From contig JAJZBV010000002.1 of NCBI GenBank assembly GCA_021851785.1, positions 124,001-188,000 of the forward strand: a DNA stretch of 64,000 bases, written 5' to 3'. Below are positions 12,747-24,145 of this stretch, piece after piece. The DNA is from Pseudomonadota bacterium (lineage in GTDB: Bacteria; Pseudomonadota; Alphaproteobacteria; Acetobacterales; Acetobacteraceae). Within the stretch, counting starts at the first letter, position 1. The number at the start of each line of letters is the position of its first letter. A program made the translations under genes and the position numbers. The notes below the pieces were generated by a model. That model ran no database searches, was not told the origin of the DNA, and saw nothing but the letters and a program-made list of their open reading frames with translations.

Positions 12747-13112
12747 ATGCCGGGTTTGTTGTTCAATTATCTGCCCATCGTGGTTTTCCTCGCCATCGCC
12801 GGGGTCATCGCGGTGGCGATGGTAGCGGGCTCCCTGTTGCTCGCGCACCAGAAACCCTATCCCGAAAAATTATCCGCCTATGAATGCGGGTTCGAGCCGT
12901 TCGATGATGCCAGGCGGCGCTTCGATGTGCGATTTTATCTCGTCGCCATCCTGTTCATCATTTTTGACCTGGAAGTGGCGTTTCTGTTTCCCTGGGCGGT
13001 GAGCCTGTCCCGCATCGGTCTGTTCGGACTGCTATCGATGTTCGGTTTCCTCGGCGTGCTGACGGTCGGGTTCGTCTATGAGTGGCGCAAGGGCGCCCTC
13101 GATTGGGAATGA
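12747..13112 (+). CDS. nuoA: NADH-quinone oxidoreductase subunit A
   Basis: A 121-aa membrane subunit of respiratory complex I, from ATG 12747. A GTG at 12726 would add seven residues. It has three transmembrane segments (about residues 7-30, 62-82 and 88-110). The conserved cytoplasmic loop [20 protein letters not shown] carries the complex I cysteine and acidic residues that link the membrane and hydrophilic arms. It is the first gene of a complete nuoA-N operon running to 27141, with genes overlapping or closely spaced throughout. Confidence 0.95.
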   Translation: MPGLLFNYLPIVVFLAIAGVIAVAMVAGSLLLAHQKPYPEKLSAYECGFEPFDDARRRFDVRFYLVAILFIIFDLEVAFLFPWAVSLSRIGLFGLLSMFGFLGVLTVGFVYEWRKGALDWE

Positions 13113-13131
13113 GCGGTTCGGGAGGGCGGCG

Positions 13132-13689
13132 ATGAGTGTGCATTCGGCGGATATTGCCTGGAACCGTGATCTCCTGGGGCCGGGCGCCGAACAGGACGCG
13201 GTGATCAAAGGCATCACCGGCGAGATCGCCGGCAAGGGCTTCATCGTCGCGCAGCTCGATAAGCTGGTGAACTGGGCGCGCACCGGAAGCCTGTGGCCGA
13301 TGACCTTCGGCCTGGCCTGCTGTGCCGTCGAGATGATCCACGCCTACATGCCGCGTTACGATCTCGACCGCTTCGGCATCATCCCGCGCGCCAGCCCCCG
13401 CCAGAGCGACGTGATGATCGTCGCCGGCACCCTCACCAACAAGATGGCGCCGGCATTGCGCAAGGTTTACGACCAGATGCCCGAGCCGCGCTGGGTGATC
13501 AGCATGGGAAGCTGCGCCAATGGCGGCGGCTATTACCATTATTCCTATGCGGTGGTGCGCGGCTGCGACCGCGTCGTGCCGGTCGATATCTACGTCCCCG
13601 GCTGCCCACCGACGGCGGAGGCGCTGGTCTACGGCATTCTGCAATTGCAGAAGAAGATTCGTCGGACGGGAACCATTCTCCGTGGCTGA
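13132..13689 (+). CDS. nuoB: NADH-quinone oxidoreductase subunit B
   Basis: A 185-aa hydrophilic subunit that carries the terminal N2 [4Fe-4S] cluster and passes electrons to ubiquinone. The ligands are visible: tandem Cys63-Cys64 (LACCAVEM), Cys128 (GSCANGG) and Cys158 (PGCPPTAEA). ATG 13132 is chosen because GGAGGG lies 6 nt upstream. An earlier in-frame start lies inside nuoA. Its stop overlaps the nuoC start by 8 nt. Confidence 0.96.
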   Translation: MSVHSADIAWNRDLLGPGAEQDAVIKGITGEIAGKGFIVAQLDKLVNWARTGSLWPMTFGLACCAVEMIHAYMPRYDLDRFGIIPRASPRQSDVMIVAGTLTNKMAPALRKVYDQMPEPRWVISMGSCANGGGYYHYSYAVVRGCDRVVPVDIYVPGCPPTAEALVYGILQLQKKIRRTGTILRG

Positions 13690-14350
13690 GGAGAGCGTGC
13701 CCCAGACGGCTGAGGCGGCTGCGCCCGCGCCGATCGAACTCTTGGCGCGGGAAGTGGCGAGCTTGCCGGGTGTTGCCGGCGTCGCTGTGGAAAAAGGCGA
13801 AATCGTCGCGCATGCCCAGCGCGATGTGCTGGTGCCGCTGATGCTGACACTCCGCGATGATCCGCGTTTCGCCTGTGAGCAGATGATGGATCTCTGTGGC
13901 GTCGATTGGCCGGAGCGGCCCGAGCGTTTCGATGTCGTCTATAATCTGCTGTCGGTGTCGCGCAATCATCGTGTTCGGGTGATCGTCACCACCGACGAGA
14001 CGGCGCTGGTGCCCTCGGTTTGCGCGATATGGCCGGTCGCGACGTGGTGGGAGCGCGAGGCGTGGGATCTGTTCGGCATTCTCTTTGCCGGCCAGCCCGA
14101 TCACCGCCGCATTCTCACCGATTACGGCTTTGACGGGCATCCGTTGCGCAAGGATTTTCCGCTCACCGGCTATGTCGAGGTGCGTTACGACGACGAACGC
14201 AAGGCGGTGGTCTACGAGCCGGTGAAGCTCACGCAGGAGTTCCGCTCGTTCGATTTCGTCTCGCCTTGGGAAGCGATCACGACGCTACCGGGCGATGAAA
14301 AGGCGCACGCGACACGCGCCGGTGGCGCCGCGGCGAAAAGGACCGAGTGA
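13682..14350 (+). CDS. nuoC: NADH-quinone oxidoreductase subunit C
   Basis: A 222-aa subunit of the complex I connecting module, not fused to NuoD. The family signature is in the C-terminal half: [13 protein letters not shown], then [12 protein letters not shown] and the [14 protein letters not shown] tail. The GTG at 13682 inside the end of nuoB is the best start: it gives a normal length and an 8-nt overlap that suggests translational coupling. The N-terminus (about 18 residues, Ala/Pro-rich) is poorly conserved. The TGA overlaps the nuoD ATG by one base. Confidence 0.93.
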   Translation: MAEESVPQTAEAAAPAPIELLAREVASLPGVAGVAVEKGEIVAHAQRDVLVPLMLTLRDDPRFACEQMMDLCGVDWPERPERFDVVYNLLSVSRNHRVRVIVTTDETALVPSVCAIWPVATWWEREAWDLFGILFAGQPDHRRILTDYGFDGHPLRKDFPLTGYVEVRYDDERKAVVYEPVKLTQEFRSFDFVSPWEAITTLPGDEKAHATRAGGAAAKRTE

Positions 14351-15567
14351 TGGACGACGCAACCAGCGGCGCGGCCGGCGAGCGCCTGCGCAAAACCGTC
14401 GAGATCGACAGCCATGCGATGAATTTCGGCCCCCAGCACCCGGCGGCGCATGGGGTGTTGCGCCTGGTGCTGGAGATGGACGGCGAGATGGTCGCGCGCG
14501 CCGATCCGCATATCGGGCTTCTCCATCGCGGCACCGAGAAGCTGATCGAATACAAATCCTATATGCAGGCGGTGCCCTATTTCGATCGCCTCGATTACGT
14601 CTCGCCGATGTGCGAGGAGCAGGCTTTCGCCCTCGCTGTAGAAAAACTGCTTGGCATCGAGGCGCCGGAACGCGGCAAATGGATCCGCACGCTGTTTGCC
14701 GAAATCACGCGCGTTCTCAATCATCTTTTGAACATCACCACCTATGCCCTCGATGTCGGCGCGATCACGCCTTCGCTATGGGGGTTCGAGGAGCGCGAGA
14801 AGCTGCTCGAATTCCACGAAGCGGCGTCGGGGGCGCGGCTTCATGCCAATTATTATCGCCCGGGCGGCGTCGCCAAGGATCTGCCGGCTGGATTGGAAGA
14901 GAAGATCGCGGCCTGGGCCGAGAGTTTTCCGAAATTCATCGATGATCTCGAGGAATTGCTGACCGGAAACCGGATCTGGAAGCAGCGGTTGGTGGATATC
15001 GGCGTGGTCTCGCCCGAGGAGGCGCTGGCCTGGGGGTTTTCCGGCCCCTGTCTTCGCGCCAGTGGCGTGCCGTGGGATCTGCGCCGCGCGCAGCCTTACG
15101 AGATGTATCATCAGGTCGAGTTCGCGGTCCCCGTCGGGCGCAATGGCGATTGCTATGATCGCTATCTGGTGCGCGTGGCGGAGATGCGTGAAAGCGTGAA
15201 GATCATTCGCCAATGCCTCGCGAAGATGAAGCCAGGACCGGTCAAGATTCGCGACCATAAATTCGCCCCGCCGCCCCGCGCCGACATGAAGCACTCGATG
15301 GAAGCGCTGATCCATCACTTCAAGCTTTATACCGAGGGATATCACGTGCCGGAAGGCGCGACCTACACGGTCGTCGAGAGCCCGAAGGGTGAATTCGGCG
15401 TCTATCTCGTGGCGGACGGCACCAACAGGCCCTATCGCTGTAAAATCCGCCCCACCGGGTTTGCCCATTTGCAGGCGATCGACATGATGGCGCGGCGGCA
15501 CATGCTGGCCGATGCGGTGGCGATCATCGGCTCGCTTGATATCGTATTCGGTGAGATCGACCGGTAG
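14350..15567 (+). CDS. nuoD: NADH-quinone oxidoreductase subunit D
   Basis: A 405-aa, 49-kDa-type subunit related to the large subunit of NiFe hydrogenases, which forms the quinone-binding cavity with NuoB. Recognisable blocks are [16 protein letters not shown] near the N-terminus (quinone-pocket histidines), [11 protein letters not shown], and the C-terminal [15 protein letters not shown] 14350 shares its A with the TGA of nuoC. Length is typical for the family. Confidence 0.96.
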   Translation: MDDATSGAAGERLRKTVEIDSHAMNFGPQHPAAHGVLRLVLEMDGEMVARADPHIGLLHRGTEKLIEYKSYMQAVPYFDRLDYVSPMCEEQAFALAVEKLLGIEAPERGKWIRTLFAEITRVLNHLLNITTYALDVGAITPSLWGFEEREKLLEFHEAASGARLHANYYRPGGVAKDLPAGLEEKIAAWAESFPKFIDDLEELLTGNRIWKQRLVDIGVVSPEEALAWGFSGPCLRASGVPWDLRRAQPYEMYHQVEFAVPVGRNGDCYDRYLVRVAEMRESVKIIRQCLAKMKPGPVKIRDHKFAPPPRADMKHSMEALIHHFKLYTEGYHVPEGATYTVVESPKGEFGVYLVADGTNRPYRCKIRPTGFAHLQAIDMMARRHMLADAVAIIGSLDIVFGEIDR

Positions 15568-15568
15568 A

Positions 15569-16240
15569 ATGACCATGACAGAGCGTGCGACCAAATCTCA
15601 TCGCCATGGCGCGGAGCCGGCGGATTTTGTATTCGATGCCGAAAGCGACGCCAGTATCGACAACATCCTAAAGAAATATCCGCCAGATCGGCAGGCGAGC
15701 GCGGTACTGCCGCTGCTCGATCTGGCGCAGCGTCAGATGAAGCGCCAAACCGGCAGCGCCTGGGTGCCGCGCGTGGCGATGGATGTCATCGCGGCGCGGC
15801 TCGGGATGCCGCCGATTCGCGTCTACGAGGTCGCGACGTTCTATTTCATGTTCAACACCAAGCCGGTCGGCAAATGGCATCTGCAGGTTTGCACGACGAC
15901 ACCGTGCTGGCTGCGCGGCTCGGACGCGGTCGTGGAGACCTGCAAGCGCGCGACCGGCATTCATCATTTCGGCGAAACCAGCGCCGACGGCCTCTTCACG
16001 ATGACCGAGGTCGAATGTCTCGGCGCCTGCGTGAATGCGCCGATCCTGCAAGTCAATGATGATTTCTACGAAGATGTGGACGCGGCGACGACCGAGAAAC
16101 TGCTCGATGCGCTGCGGCGTGACGCGCCGCCGCCACCCGGCTCGATGATCGGGCGACGGACCTCGGCGCCTGAAGGCGGCCCGATCACGCTGACGACACT
16201 GGATTTCGCGCCGGGTTCGGTGCCGCGGGGTGGAGAGTGA
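15569..16240 (+). CDS. nuoE: NADH-quinone oxidoreductase subunit E
   Basis: A 223-aa thioredoxin-fold subunit with the N1a [2Fe-2S] cluster. The ligands are Cys108 and Cys113 (CTTTPC) and Cys150 and Cys154 (CLGAC). It works with NuoF and NuoG in the NADH-oxidising module. ATG 15569 immediately follows the nuoD stop. A second ATG two codons later is equally plausible. The C-terminal extension of about 40 residues is proline-rich and poorly conserved. Confidence 0.95.
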   Translation: MTMTERATKSHRHGAEPADFVFDAESDASIDNILKKYPPDRQASAVLPLLDLAQRQMKRQTGSAWVPRVAMDVIAARLGMPPIRVYEVATFYFMFNTKPVGKWHLQVCTTTPCWLRGSDAVVETCKRATGIHHFGETSADGLFTMTEVECLGACVNAPILQVNDDFYEDVDAATTEKLLDALRRDAPPPPGSMIGRRTSAPEGGPITLTTLDFAPGSVPRGGE

Positions 16241-16244
16241 GGCG

Positions 16245-17537
16245 ATGCTGAACGACAAGGATCGCATCTTTACCAATCTCTACGGGCTGCATGATTGGCG
16301 TCTCGCCGGCGCCCGCGCGCGCGGCGATTGGGACGGCACGGCGGCGATTTTGGCGCGCGGGCGCGATACGATCGTTGAGGATATCAAGTCGTCCGGGTTG
16401 CGCGGCCGCGGCGGCGCGGGCTTCCCGACCGGCATGAAATGGTCGTTCATGCCCAAGCAATCCGACGGCCGCCCGAGCTATCTCGTGGTCAATGCCGATG
16501 AAAGCGAGCCTGGCACCTGCAAGGATCGCGACATCATCCGCCATGACCCGCATAAATTGATCGAGGGCTGCCTGATCGCGTCTTTCGCGATGGGCGCGCA
16601 TGCCGCCTACATCTATATCCGCGGCGAATTCTACAATGAGGCGCGGCATTTGCAGGCGGCGATCGACGAGGCGTATGAAGCCGGGCTGATCGGGCGCGAT
16701 GCCTGCGGTTCCGGTTGGGATTTCGATCTTTATCTGCATCGCGGCGCCGGCGCTTACATTTGCGGCGAAGAGACCGCCCTGCTCGAAAGCCTGGAGGGCA
16801 AAAAGGGCATGCCGCGGCTGAAGCCGCCCTTTCCCGCCGCGGTTGGTCTCTATGGCTGCCCGACGACGGTGAACAATGTCGAAAGCATCGCCGTCGCGCC
16901 GACGATTTTGCGCCGGGGAGCGGCCTGGTTCTCCGCGCTCGGGCGCCCGAAAAACGCCGGCACCAAGCTTTTCTGTATCTCCGGCCACGTCAATGCGCCT
17001 TGCAACGTCGAGGAGGAACTCGGCATTCCGCTTCGCGAGTTGATCGACCGTTATGCCGGTGGCGTGCGCGGCGGGTGGGATAATCTGCTCGCCGTTATTC
17101 CGGGGGGGTCTTCGGTTCCAGTGTTGCCGAAGGAGATTTGCGATACGGTGTTGATGGATTTCGACAGTCTGCGCGATGTGAAAAGCGGGCTCGGCACGGC
17201 GGCGGTGATCGTCATGGACAAATCCACCGATATCATCAAGGCGATTGCCCGGCTTTCACATTTTTACAAGCATGAGAGCTGCGGCCAATGCACCCCTTGC
17301 CGCGAGGGCACTGGCTGGATGATGCGCATGATGGACCGGCTGGTCGAAGGCCGGGCCGAGAGCGAGGAAATCGATATTCTCGACCAGGTGACGCGGCAAG
17401 TGGAGGGGCACACGATTTGCGCGCTCGGTGACGCCGCGGCGTGGCCGATCCAGGGGCTCATCCGGCATTTCCGCCCGGAAATCGAAGCCCGTATCGCGGC
17501 CTTCAAGGCGCGTGGCCTCAAGATGGCGGCGGAGTAG
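16245..17537 (+). CDS. nuoF: NADH-quinone oxidoreductase subunit F
   Basis: A 430-aa flavoprotein subunit that binds NADH, FMN and the N3 [4Fe-4S] cluster. The glycine-rich FMN/NADH loop [10 protein letters not shown] is at 54-63. The cluster ligands are Cys346, Cys349 and Cys352 (CGQCTPC) plus Cys392 (HTICALGD). ATG 16245 gives the family-typical N-terminus and length. A GTG at 16230 overlapping nuoE is a weaker alternative. Confidence 0.96.
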   Translation: MLNDKDRIFTNLYGLHDWRLAGARARGDWDGTAAILARGRDTIVEDIKSSGLRGRGGAGFPTGMKWSFMPKQSDGRPSYLVVNADESEPGTCKDRDIIRHDPHKLIEGCLIASFAMGAHAAYIYIRGEFYNEARHLQAAIDEAYEAGLIGRDACGSGWDFDLYLHRGAGAYICGEETALLESLEGKKGMPRLKPPFPAAVGLYGCPTTVNNVESIAVAPTILRRGAAWFSALGRPKNAGTKLFCISGHVNAPCNVEEELGIPLRELIDRYAGGVRGGWDNLLAVIPGGSSVPVLPKEICDTVLMDFDSLRDVKSGLGTAAVIVMDKSTDIIKAIARLSHFYKHESCGQCTPCREGTGWMMRMMDRLVEGRAESEEIDILDQVTRQVEGHTICALGDAAAWPIQGLIRHFRPEIEARIAAFKARGLKMAAE

Positions 17538-17541
17538 AGCG

Positions 17542-19599
17542 ATGGCGAAAGTGACGGTGGACGGCATTGAGGTCGAGGTGCCGAACGGCGCCTCGGTGCT
17601 CCAGGCGGCGGAGCTGGCGGGCAAGGAAATCCCGAGATTCTGCTATCATGATCGGCTGTCGGTTGCCGGCAACTGTCGGATGTGCCTGGTCGAGGTGGAG
17701 AAATCGCCAAAGCCGGTGGCCTCATGTGCCTTCCCTGTCGCCGATGGGATGGTGGTGAAGACCGACAGCCCGATGGTGCGCCAGGCGCGGCGCGGGGTGA
17801 TGGAGTTCCTGCTGATCAATCACCCGCTCGATTGTCCTATTTGCGACCAGGGCGGCGAATGCGATTTGCAGGATCAATCCATGGGCTATGGCATGGATCA
17901 TTCTCGCTATCGCGAGAGCAAGCGGGCGGTGAAGGACAAGAATCTCGGACCGCTGGTTAAAACGGTGATGACGCGCTGCATCCAATGTACCCGCTGCGTG
18001 CGATTTGCCTCTGAAATTGCCGGGGTGCCGGAGCTTGGGGCGACGGCGCGCGGCGAGAATATGGAAATCGGCACCTATGTCGAACATGCGCTGAGTTCCG
18101 AACTCTCCGGAAATCTGATCGATATCTGCCCGGTCGGCGCGCTCACATCCAAGCCGTATGCGTTCATTGCCCGCTCGTGGGAATTGAAGAAAACCGACGG
18201 CATAGACGTTCTCGATGCCGTGGGCTGCAATATTCGGATCGATGCGCGGGGGCCGGAAGTCTTGCGCATTTTGCCGCGCCTGAACGAGGACGTGAACGAA
18301 GAATGGTTGGGCGATAAATCACGTTTCGCGGTCGATGGCTTGAAGCGCCGGCGCCTCGATCGGCCATGGGTGCGCAAGGGCGGAAAACTCGTCGAGGCGA
18401 GCTGGCGGGAAGCGTTCATCGCCATCGCGGGTCAGATCAGCGGCCGCGATCCGGCGCGTATCGGCGCCATTGCCGGCGATCTTTGTGACGCCGAAAGTAT
18501 GCTGGCGCTCAAGGATTTGATGGCCGCGCTTGGCTCGTCGAATCTCGATTGTCGCCAGGATGGCGCGCAACTCGATGCGACGCGGCGGGATTTCTATCTG
18601 TTCAACACCACCATCGCCGGAATCGAGGACGCGGATGCCATCCTCATCATTGGCGCGAACCCGCGACGCGAGGCGCCGGTGCTCAACGCGCGCATCCGCA
18701 AGCGTTGGCTCGCCGGCCCGGTCAGCATCGCCGCGATTGGCGCGCCAGCCGAACTGACCTATCCGGTGGCATGGCTCGGCAATTCACCGCAAATGCTCGC
18801 GGAACTACGGCGCGGTAATCTGCCATTTTCCGGCGTGTTGCGTGAGGCCAAGCGGCCGATGGTGATTCTGGGACAGGGCGCGCTGCGCCGGCCAGAGGGC
18901 GGCTCGGTGCTCGCGGCGGCGTGGGCGCTTGCCGCCGAATGCGGCGCGTTGAACGCCGATTGGCATGGTTTCAACGTGTTGCACAATGCGGCGGCGCGTG
19001 TCGGGGCGCTTGATCTTGGTTTTCTTCCTGGGACGGGCGGCAAGGATGTCAGGGGAATGATGCGGGGCGGGGTGGATCTGCTCTGGCTGCTCGGCGCCGA
19101 CGAGATCGACATGGCGCGGATCGGCGCCGACACCTTCGTCGTCTATCAGGGGCATCATGGCGATCGTGGCGCGGCGCGCGCCGATGTCATTCTCCCCGGC
19201 GCCGCTTACACGGAAAAGAGCGGCACCTATGTCAACACCGAAGGCCGTGTTCAGCGCGGGGAGTTCGCGGTTTTCCCGCCGGGCGAGGCGCGCGAGGACT
19301 GGCGCATTCTGCGCGCTTTCGCGGAGACACTCGGCCATCGCCTGCCCTATGACGATCTTACGGCGTTGCGGCAACGTCTTGCCGCGGTCGCCCCGGTCTT
19401 CGGCCGCGTCGATGAATTGCCGCGGCGTGGCGCGGTTGATCTGGCGCCTCCCGCCGGCGATCCCGATGCGCTCGGAACCGAGCCGTTCGTGCCGGCTGTC
19501 ATGAATTACTACCAGACCGATTCGATTAGCCGCGCGAGCCCGACCATGGCGGCCTGCACGGCGACCTATTACCCTAGTGTCGCGGAAGCGGCGGAGTAG
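17542..19599 (+). CDS. nuoG: NADH-quinone oxidoreductase subunit G
   Basis: A 685-aa subunit carrying three clusters of the electron wire. N1b is ligated by Cys34, Cys45, Cys48 and Cys62. N5 has the unusual ligand set His94, Cys98, Cys101 and Cys107 ([14 protein letters not shown]). N4 includes Cys146, Cys149 and Cys152 (CIQCTRC). The remainder is a molybdopterin-oxidoreductase-like domain. I see no extra N7-type cysteine cluster, so it resembles the mitochondrial 75-kDa subunit. The length also matches that form and is shorter than E. coli NuoG. It starts 5 nt after the nuoF stop. Confidence 0.95.
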   Translation: MAKVTVDGIEVEVPNGASVLQAAELAGKEIPRFCYHDRLSVAGNCRMCLVEVEKSPKPVASCAFPVADGMVVKTDSPMVRQARRGVMEFLLINHPLDCPICDQGGECDLQDQSMGYGMDHSRYRESKRAVKDKNLGPLVKTVMTRCIQCTRCVRFASEIAGVPELGATARGENMEIGTYVEHALSSELSGNLIDICPVGALTSKPYAFIARSWELKKTDGIDVLDAVGCNIRIDARGPEVLRILPRLNEDVNEEWLGDKSRFAVDGLKRRRLDRPWVRKGGKLVEASWREAFIAIAGQISGRDPARIGAIAGDLCDAESMLALKDLMAALGSSNLDCRQDGAQLDATRRDFYLFNTTIAGIEDADAILIIGANPRREAPVLNARIRKRWLAGPVSIAAIGAPAELTYPVAWLGNSPQMLAELRRGNLPFSGVLREAKRPMVILGQGALRRPEGGSVLAAAWALAAECGALNADWHGFNVLHNAAARVGALDLGFLPGTGGKDVRGMMRGGVDLLWLLGADEIDMARIGADTFVVYQGHHGDRGAARADVILPGAAYTEKSGTYVNTEGRVQRGEFAVFPPGEAREDWRILRAFAETLGHRLPYDDLTALRQRLAAVAPVFGRVDELPRRGAVDLAPPAGDPDALGTEPFVPAVMNYYQTDSISRASPTMAACTATYYPSVAEAAE

Positions 19600-19604
19600 G
19601 CGCG

Positions 19605-20624
19605 ATGGCGGTTTTTTTTGCAACACCCCTCGGCGTGCTGATCCTGATGGTCTTGGAGGCTCTGGCGATACTGGTGCCGCTGCTGATCGGCGTCGCCTAT
19701 GCGACCTATGCCGAGCGCAAGATTTTGGCGGCGATTCAACTGCGCAAGGGGCCGAACGTCGTCGGCTGGTTCGGGCTTTTGCAGGCGTTTGCCGACGCCG
19801 GCAAAATGCTGATGAAGGAGACCATCATCCCGGCGGGGGCGAATCGGGTTTTGTTCCTGCTGGCACCGATGATCACCTTCACTCTCGCGATGATCGCCTG
19901 GGCGGTCATTCCGGTCAATGACGGCTGGGCGGTCGCCAAGATCAATGTCGGCGTGCTCTATCTCTTTGCGATCAGCTCGCTCGGCGTCTACGGCATCATC
20001 ATCGCCGGCTGGGCGAGCAATTCGAAATATGCCTTCCTCGGCGCGCTGCGTTCGGCGGCACAGATGGTGAGCTACGAGGTTTCCATCGGCTTTGTCATGG
20101 TTTCGGTTCTGCTTTGCGTTGGCAGCCTCAATCTGAACGACATCGTTCTGGCGCAACGGCATGTCTGGTTCTGCATTCCGCTTTTGCCGATGTTCGTTGT
20201 CTTTTTCATATCGGCCCTTGCTGAAACCAACCGTTCTCCGTTCGATCTGCCGGAGGGGGAGAGCGAAATCGTCGCCGGTTTTTTTGTCGAATACAGCGCC
20301 ATGGCGTTCGCCCTCTTCTTTCTTGGCGAATATGCGAACATGTTTCTCATGAGCGCGATGACCTCGATCCTGTTCCTCGGCGGCTGGCTGGCGCCGTTCG
20401 GGATCGCGCCGTTCACCTGGCTGCCTGGGCCGATCTGGTTCATTCTCAAGATCATGCTGTGCATGTTCGTGTTCATTTGGGTGCGCGGCACGTTTCCTCG
20501 CTACCGCTACGACCAGCTCATGCGCCTCGGATGGAAGGTGTTCTTGCCGCTGTCGTTGTTCTGGCTGGTGCTGACCGCCGGGTTTCTGATGGCAACCGGC
20601 TGGCTGCCGCAGGGAGCCGCATGA
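19605..20624 (+). CDS. nuoH: NADH-quinone oxidoreductase subunit H
   Basis: A 339-aa membrane subunit with eight or more hydrophobic segments, located at the junction with the hydrophilic arm and lining the quinone site. The conserved loops [17 protein letters not shown] near the N-terminus and [16 protein letters not shown] in the middle are diagnostic. ATG 19605 is 6 nt after the nuoG stop. A 50-bp gap separates it from nuoI. Confidence 0.96.
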   Translation: MAVFFATPLGVLILMVLEALAILVPLLIGVAYATYAERKILAAIQLRKGPNVVGWFGLLQAFADAGKMLMKETIIPAGANRVLFLLAPMITFTLAMIAWAVIPVNDGWAVAKINVGVLYLFAISSLGVYGIIIAGWASNSKYAFLGALRSAAQMVSYEVSIGFVMVSVLLCVGSLNLNDIVLAQRHVWFCIPLLPMFVVFFISALAETNRSPFDLPEGESEIVAGFFVEYSAMAFALFFLGEYANMFLMSAMTSILFLGGWLAPFGIAPFTWLPGPIWFILKIMLCMFVFIWVRGTFPRYRYDQLMRLGWKVFLPLSLFWLVLTAGFLMATGWLPQGAA

Positions 20625-20674
20625 TGACGAACACTCGTGGTTCCGTGCGCCGAGGCGGGAAGGAGCGCTAAGCC

Positions 20675-21163
20675 ATGGCATTTTTACAACGCGCCGCGCG
20701 TGGATTTTTCCTCGGTGATATCCTGGCCGGGCTCGGTCTCACGCTTCGCTATTTCTTCAAGCCGAAGGTGACCCTCAATTATCCGTATGAGAAAAATCCG
20801 ATCAGCCCGCGCTTCAAGGGCGAGCATGCGCTCCGCCGCTACCCGAACGGGGAAGAGCGCTGTATCGCGTGCAAACTCTGTGAAGCGATTTGCCCGGCGC
20901 AGGCCATCACCATCGAGGCCGAGCCACGCGCCGATGGCTCCCGGCGCACGACGCGCTATGATATCGACATGACGAAATGCATCTATTGCGGCCTTTGCGA
21001 GGAGGCTTGCCCGGTCGATGCGATTGTCGAAGGCCCGAATTTCGAGTTTGCGACCGAGACGCGCGAGGAATTGATGTACAACAAGGATCGCCTGCTTGCC
21101 AACGGCGATCGCTGGGAAAGCGAAATCGCCAAGCGGATTGAACTCGATGCGCCGTATCGCTGA
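20675..21163 (+). CDS. nuoI: NADH-quinone oxidoreductase subunit I
   Basis: A 162-aa ferredoxin-like subunit carrying clusters N6a and N6b. Two CxxCxxCxxxCP motifs are present: Cys63, 66, 69 and 73 and Cys102, 105, 108 and 112. The N-terminal amphipathic stretch ([19 protein letters not shown]) anchors it at the membrane interface. It is normal in length and order. Confidence 0.96.
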   Translation: MAFLQRAARGFFLGDILAGLGLTLRYFFKPKVTLNYPYEKNPISPRFKGEHALRRYPNGEERCIACKLCEAICPAQAITIEAEPRADGSRRTTRYDIDMTKCIYCGLCEEACPVDAIVEGPNFEFATETREELMYNKDRLLANGDRWESEIAKRIELDAPYR

Positions 21164-21199
21164 ACGAAACAAGGCTACTGAGCGGAGGCATATGGCATC

Positions 21200-21898
21200 A
21201 TGATCACGATGATTGCCTTTTATGTGTTTGCCGCCATTCTGGTTGCGTCCGCGGCACTGGTGGTGAGTGCGCGTAACCCGGTGCATTCGGTTCTCTTCCT
21301 GATTCTCGCCTTCTTCAACGCGGCCGGATTGTTTTTGCTCAACGGGGCGGAGTTTCTGGCGATGATCCTGGTCATCGTCTATGTCGGTGCCGTCGCCGTT
21401 TTGTTTCTTTTCGTCGTGATGATGCTCGATGTGAATTTCGTTGAGCTGCGCGAAGGGGTTCAGCGCTACGCGCCGATCGGCGCGATGGTCGGTCTGGTTC
21501 TGTTCGTTGAGTTGTTGATGGTGATCGGAGGGTGGCGTTTTGCACCGGCGATGCCGACACTCCGCGCCGCGCCGACACAGACCAACGTGCAAAACACCGC
21601 GGCACTGGGGGATGCGCTATACACCCATAATGTTCTGTTGTTTCAGTTGGCCGGGCTGGTGCTGCTGGTGGCGATGATCGGCGCCATCGTGCTCACGCTG
21701 CGCGATCGCAGCGTTTCCCGGCGTCAGGTCATCGCGCGCCAAATCGCTCGGAGCGCGGATCTGTCCCTGGAGATGGTGCCGATGGCCCTCAACGCCGGGA
21801 CGCCGGCAACGAGCTTCCGCCGCCCGCTGCCGGAGCCTGTGGCGCATGAAGCCTCGGCCGCGCATCATGGCGCCGTTCATCATGGCGAGGAGCATTGA
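21200..21898 (+). CDS. nuoJ: NADH-quinone oxidoreductase subunit J
   Basis: A 232-aa membrane subunit with five hydrophobic segments. The conserved third helix region EFLAMILVIVYVGAVAVLFLF contains the pi-bulge thought to gate proton translocation. The C-terminal 60 residues are hydrophilic and rich in His, Ala and Glu. That tail is variable in the family. Confidence 0.94.
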   Translation: MITMIAFYVFAAILVASAALVVSARNPVHSVLFLILAFFNAAGLFLLNGAEFLAMILVIVYVGAVAVLFLFVVMMLDVNFVELREGVQRYAPIGAMVGLVLFVELLMVIGGWRFAPAMPTLRAAPTQTNVQNTAALGDALYTHNVLLFQLAGLVLLVAMIGAIVLTLRDRSVSRRQVIARQIARSADLSLEMVPMALNAGTPATSFRRPLPEPVAHEASAAHHGAVHHGEEH

Positions 21899-21904
21899 GT
21901 CGCG

Positions 21905-22210
21905 ATGATCAGCCTTGGACATTACCTGGTGGTTTCGGCGATCCTTCTGGTTCTCGGGGTCTTCGGCATTTTTCTCAATCGGAAGAACGTCATCATCATC
22001 CTGATGTCGATTGAGCTCATCCTGCTCGCGGTGAACATCAATCTCGTCGCTTTCTCGGCGGCGCTTGGCGATCTCGTCGGGCAAGTCTTCGCGATGTTCG
22101 TTCTCACCGTCGCGGCGGCCGAGGCCGCGATCGGGCTTGCCATCGTCGTCATCTATTTCCGCAATCGCGGCTCGATCGAGGTCGAGGACGTCAATCTGAT
22201 GAGGGGCTAA
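21905..22210 (+). CDS. nuoK: NADH-quinone oxidoreductase subunit K
   Basis: A 101-aa membrane subunit, an MrpC homologue with three transmembrane helices. Membrane glutamates in helix 2 ([13 protein letters not shown]) and helix 3 ([12 protein letters not shown]) are conserved and belong to the proton path. It ends 2 bp before nuoL. Confidence 0.96.
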   Translation: MISLGHYLVVSAILLVLGVFGIFLNRKNVIIILMSIELILLAVNINLVAFSAALGDLVGQVFAMFVLTVAAAEAAIGLAIVVIYFRNRGSIEVEDVNLMRG

Positions 22211-22212
22211 GG

Positions 22213-24144
22213 ATGATCTACGCCGTCGCCGTTCTCGCGCCTCTCTTCGGCTCCGCGATCGCCGGTCTGCTTGGCCGCGCCATAGGCGATAGGGCCGCCA
22301 TGGCGGTTACGATCTCGTGCATGATCCTTGCGACCATTTGTGGGGAAACCGCGTTCGTTCAACTCGTATGGGGCGGGGCGCCGAGTGGCGAGGTCGTGCT
22401 TGCGGAATGGCTGTCGGCCGGGTCGTTTCATGTCTCCTGGGCGCTGCGCTACGATACCCTCTCTGCCGTCATGGTGGCGATGGTCACTTTTGTCGCGACC
22501 CTGATCCATATCTACAGTATCGGCTATATGGCCCACGAACATAAACCGGTTGCACGGTTTTTCAGCTATCTTTCGCTGTTCAGCTTCGCGATGCTGATGC
22601 TGGTGACGGCCAATAATCTGCTGCAATTGTTTTTTGGCTGGGAGGGGGTCGGCCTCGCGAGCTATCTTCTGATCGGATATTGGTACGAAAAGCCAAGTGC
22701 CTGCGCCGCGGCGATCAAGGCGTTCGTCGTCAATCGCATCGGTGATCTCTTCTTCGCGGTCGGTATCGCGATGATTTTTTTTCTGTTCGGCTCGATCTCT
22801 TTCTCCACCATTTTCGCGGCCGTGCCGCAGCATATCAACGACACCTATGCGCTCTTCGGTGCGAATGACCGCGCTTTCGAGGTGATCGGCATTTTATTGT
22901 TCATCGGTGCCTCCGGAAAATCAGCGCAGATCGGACTGCATGTCTGGCTGCCCGATGCGATGGAAGGGCCGACGCCGGTTTCCGCCCTGATCCACGCGGC
23001 GACGATGGTGACCGCCGGTGTATTCCTGATGGCGCGAATCTCGCCGATTCTCGAACATGCCCCCGTCGCGCTCGGGGTGATCACGGTCATCGGTGGCACC
23101 ACGGCGTTGTTCGCGGCGACTATCGGCTGTGTTCAAAACGACATCAAGCGGGTGATTGCGTATTCGACATGCTCGCAGCTCGGTTATATGTTCGTGGCTG
23201 CCGGAGCTGGTGCCTACCAGGTTTCGATCTTTCATCTCATCACGCATGCTTTTTTCAAGGCGCTTTTGTTCCTCAGCGCCGGTTCGGTCATTCATGCGAT
23301 GTCTGACGAGCAGGACATGCGTCGCATGGGCGGGTTGTGGAAGAAAATTCCGCTAACCTACGCGGTGATGTGGGCGGGCAGTCTGGCGCTTGCCGGGATC
23401 TTCCCTTTCGCCGGGTATTACTCGAAGGATGCCATTTTGGAGGCGGCATTCGCAAATGGCAGCCCGTCCGCGATCTATGGCTTCGTCTGCGGCGTGCTGG
23501 CGGCTTTTCTGACCGCGTTTTACTCCTGGCGGTTGTTGCTGATGACCTTCCATGGCAAACCGCGCGCCGATCATGACGTGATGGCGCATGTGCATGAAAG
23601 CCCGCTGGTCATGACCTTGCCGTTGATCGTGCTCGCGATCGGGGCGCTGATCGCCGGCTTCTCGCTGCGCGAACTTTTCATCGGGGCGGACTGGCACGCC
23701 TTCTGGCGCGGCAGTATCGCCAATGCGGCCGGCAGCCACGTGCTCGCGCGGATGGAGGATATTCCGGCTTGGGCGGCGCTGGCGCCGAGCGTGTTCGCTC
23801 TCCTCGGCATCGCGCTTGCCTATTACATGTATCTGTTCGCGACTGGTTTGCCTGGACGCCTCGCGGCACGGTTCGCGCCGCTCTATCGTTTCCTGCTCAA
23901 CAAGTGGTATTTCGACGAACTCTATGATCTGTTGTTCGTGCGGCCCGCTTTTGCTTTGGCGCGACTGTTGTGGCAGGTCGGTGATGCGACGATCATCGAT
24001 GGTGTCCCCAATGGCATCGTCAGCTTGGCCGAGGATTTCTCTGGGCAAGCGGTGAAGCTGCAGACCGGCTCGATCGCCGTCTACGCCTTTTCCATGCTGG
24101 TTGGCGTTGTTTTGCTGATCGCCATCTTTTTGATTTTCCGGTGA
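22213..24144 (+). CDS. nuoL: NADH-quinone oxidoreductase subunit L
   Basis: A 643-aa antiporter-like subunit, the distal proton pump of complex I. About 15 transmembrane helices are predicted, plus the long lateral helix at the C-terminus. The core motifs [16 protein letters not shown] and [20 protein letters not shown] are clear. The latter includes the lysine and histidine region of the channel. Confidence 0.96.
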   Translation: MIYAVAVLAPLFGSAIAGLLGRAIGDRAAMAVTISCMILATICGETAFVQLVWGGAPSGEVVLAEWLSAGSFHVSWALRYDTLSAVMVAMVTFVATLIHIYSIGYMAHEHKPVARFFSYLSLFSFAMLMLVTANNLLQLFFGWEGVGLASYLLIGYWYEKPSACAAAIKAFVVNRIGDLFFAVGIAMIFFLFGSISFSTIFAAVPQHINDTYALFGANDRAFEVIGILLFIGASGKSAQIGLHVWLPDAMEGPTPVSALIHAATMVTAGVFLMARISPILEHAPVALGVITVIGGTTALFAATIGCVQNDIKRVIAYSTCSQLGYMFVAAGAGAYQVSIFHLITHAFFKALLFLSAGSVIHAMSDEQDMRRMGGLWKKIPLTYAVMWAGSLALAGIFPFAGYYSKDAILEAAFANGSPSAIYGFVCGVLAAFLTAFYSWRLLLMTFHGKPRADHDVMAHVHESPLVMTLPLIVLAIGALIAGFSLRELFIGADWHAFWRGSIANAAGSHVLARMEDIPAWAALAPSVFALLGIALAYYMYLFATGLPGRLAARFAPLYRFLLNKWYFDELYDLLFVRPAFALARLLWQVGDATIIDGVPNGIVSLAEDFSGQAVKLQTGSIAVYAFSMLVGVVLLIAIFLIFR

Positions 24145-24145
24145 G

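Noticed and set aside
20625-20672. 15-codon ORF between nuoH and nuoI
   Set aside because: No ribosome site and no conservation signal; probably part of the untranslated gap.
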